Shown: positions 5,888-6,882 of the stretch, piece by piece | Position numbering within the stretch: position 1 is the first letter of the stretch | Layout of the letters: each line of letters opens with the position of its first letter | Origin: JANNVZ01 sp046155615 | Lineage (GTDB): Bacteria; Bacteroidota; Bacteroidia; Flavobacteriales_D; Sanyastnellaceae | NCBI GenBank assembly: GCA_046155615.1 | Contig: JBJXFP010000144.1 | Coordinates: forward strand, 1-6,882 | Direction of reading: 5' to 3' | DNA: 6,882 bases | Position numbers and translations under genes: made by a program | Notes under the pieces: generated by a model | The model's input: the letters and a program-made list of their open reading frames with translations, nothing else | Database searches by the model: none | What the model was told of the DNA's origin: nothing

Positions 5888-6882
5888 TTACTCCACTAGC
5901 ACTTTCAATACCGAGGCATCTTTTTCACTTATTAAATGCAAGTAATAAATACCAGAAGGTTGCTGCATGTTCCATACAAACGGAAGTGAAGTGATGTAGT
6001 GTTCGTCCACCTTTCTTCCTTGCACATCCATTAGTATAGCCTGCGTTCCTGTGGTGCCATGCTCAGATGTAAGTTGAATGATGCCGCTTGTGGGGTTTGG
6101 AAATAGCTTCCAATCGCTCATCACTAATTCATCAATGCCAATGCCTGTGATGGCATAACACGCAGTGGTGTCTGTACAATTTTGTTGTGTTACCATAGCG
6201 GCATAGTTGCCATTTTGAGTGGGCGCAAAGATTTGTGTGGTCGCTCCGGCAATGGCCTCATAATCATTGTTGCAATCAAGCCACAAGTATGTTGCACCTG
6301 TAGCAGCTGAGGAAAGGGTATTGCCATTTACATTCACATTGGTGTTCACATTGAGTATTACAAGATTGATGTTCATGATACTGTCGCAGCCAACGCTGTT
6401 GGGTATCACATCCTGATGCAGACCGCTGTTGGTCCAGGTATAAAGCCCACTTGGCGATGTATAGCTAAAGCACTCAACTACGTTCTGCATGGAAGTAGTT
6501 GAAAGCAATTGAAGCACAATGGTCAGAATACTATCGCATCCCATTGCGTTAGGAATAATATCTTGATAAATGCCATTGGCAGTCCAAGTATAGTTGCCGC
6601 TGGGAGAGGTATAGCTGGTGCATTCTTCCACGTTCCACTCAGCATAAGTGCTGTGAAAAGCCAAGTGAATTGTCAGTATGCTGTCGCAGCCTGCACTATT
6701 GGGTATCGTGTCCATGTAGGTACCATCTTCTGTCCACGTGTACAAGCCGCTGGATGATGTGTAGGAAGTGCAGGCATTTTCAAACAGCTCATGGTAGCTA
6801 TCTTGTGTGATGGTCAAATTCAACGTCATCAAACTATCGCAACCTACTGCATTGGGTATAGTATCGTAATAAAATCCCGACT
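5888..6882 (-). CDS. Secreted repeat protein with T9SS sorting tail, 5' end outside the window
   Basis: The frame is open to the right edge, with 330 complete codons visible. The TTG at 6832 is not a real start, because the repeat pattern continues in frame beyond it (DTIPNAVGCDSLMTLNL). The visible part has one partial and three complete 50-residue repeats with the pattern C-x-SYTS-[SP]-SG-x-YTW, then D-x-IPN-x-x-GCDSI, each with two Cys 28 apart. An Ig-like module follows (6343-6149; TYLWLDC, then IAGAT, then NGNY) and a T9SS type A sorting tail (6112-5891; FPNPTSG, DVQGRKV, PSGIYYLHL, ending VLVE). Such proteins are exported through Sec and T9SS to the surface. The repeats are all-beta in appearance; adhesion or structural function is inferred, and no enzyme domain is visible in this part. 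The stop lies 38 nt before the interrupted ATG of the next gene. Confidence 0.93.
   Translation of the reverse strand, partial: SGFYYDTIPNAVGCDSLMTLNLTITQDSYHELFENACTSYTSSSGLYTWTEDGTYMDTIPNSAGCDSILTIHLAFHSTYAEWNVEECTSYTSPSGNYTWTANGIYQDIIPNAMGCDSILTIVLQLLSTTSMQNVVECFSYTSPSGLYTWTNSGLHQDVIPNSVGCDSIMNINLVILNVNTNVNVNGNTLSSAATGATYLWLDCNNDYEAIAGATTQIFAPTQNGNYAAMVTQQNCTDTTACYAITGIGIDELVMSDWKLFPNPTSGIIQLTSEHGTTGTQAILMDVQGRKVDEHYITSLPFVWNMQQPSGIYYLHLISEKDASVLKVLVE
6323..6772 (-). repeat. Three exact 50-codon tandem repeats
   Basis: The repeats lie at 6772-6623, 6622-6473 and 6472-6323, with no length variation: Cys starts each unit and a second Cys (GCD) sits 28 residues on. The third unit drifts after its GCDSI motif and merges into an Asn/Val-rich linker. 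The end of a fourth unit is visible at 6882-6773, so the array continues upstream, outside the window. Conserved Y-T-W and I-P-N-x-x-G-C-D-S motifs suggest a beta-sandwich or solenoid repeat, with Cys pairs that could form disulfides outside the cell. Confidence 0.88.

Noticed and set aside
1..6882. Undescribed multi-gene system (defence, secretion accessory or biosynthesis)
   Set aside because: The genes are two structural T9SS cargo proteins plus unrelated small genes; no set of enzymes or partners is visible that would form a system.

Overview
The window looks like chromosomal DNA of a member of the Bacteroidota, most likely a Flavobacteriales-like lineage. Two proteins end in type IX secretion system (T9SS) sorting tails of the YPNP/FPNP...GIY type. 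A DNA-repair-like protein matches the form of that family that I associate with this phylum. Two intergenic regions hold matches to the Bacteroidota promoter pattern TTG-N17-TAnnTTTG. Every gene I can support is on the minus strand. This assignment rests on recognised protein motifs, not on a database search.

Reading in transcription order, from the right edge leftwards: (1) 6882-5888 is the 3' part of a secreted repeat protein with exact 50-residue repeats, an Ig-like module and a T9SS tail; its start lies outside the window. (2) 5807-5511 is a small alkyltransferase-like (MGMT/ATL family) protein. The conserved family sequence continues upstream of its first usable start, in frame, to an ATG at 5849, but a TAA at the third codon interrupts it. 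(3) 5510-5274 is intergenic, with a degenerate ATCCGT repeat and a short GC hairpin. (4) 5273-951 is a 1440-residue exported protein: signal peptide, fourteen beta-propeller blades (two sets of seven would fit), a PKD domain, three Ig-like modules, one more Ig-like module and a T9SS tail. (5) 950-724 is intergenic, with a palindrome overlapping the stop codon of (4) and a candidate promoter for the next gene. (6) 723-280 is an AT-rich gene for a 147-residue protein with a CxxC pair and a C-terminal UVR-like motif. (7) 239-162 is a short ORF that encodes a convincing lipoprotein signal peptide and then runs into a 54-bp tandem repeat (73-180) whose stop codon ends it after 25 codons.

The two large proteins are typical cell-surface or secreted T9SS cargo. 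The small genes between and after them do not form an obvious pathway with them. I do not see a defence system, CRISPR array, integrase, tRNA or rRNA. I also cannot point to a convincing new multi-gene system. The most interesting local signals are the lipoprotein start cut by the 54-bp repeat, the nonsense codon and lost key residues in the alkyltransferase-like gene, and the fourteen-blade architecture.
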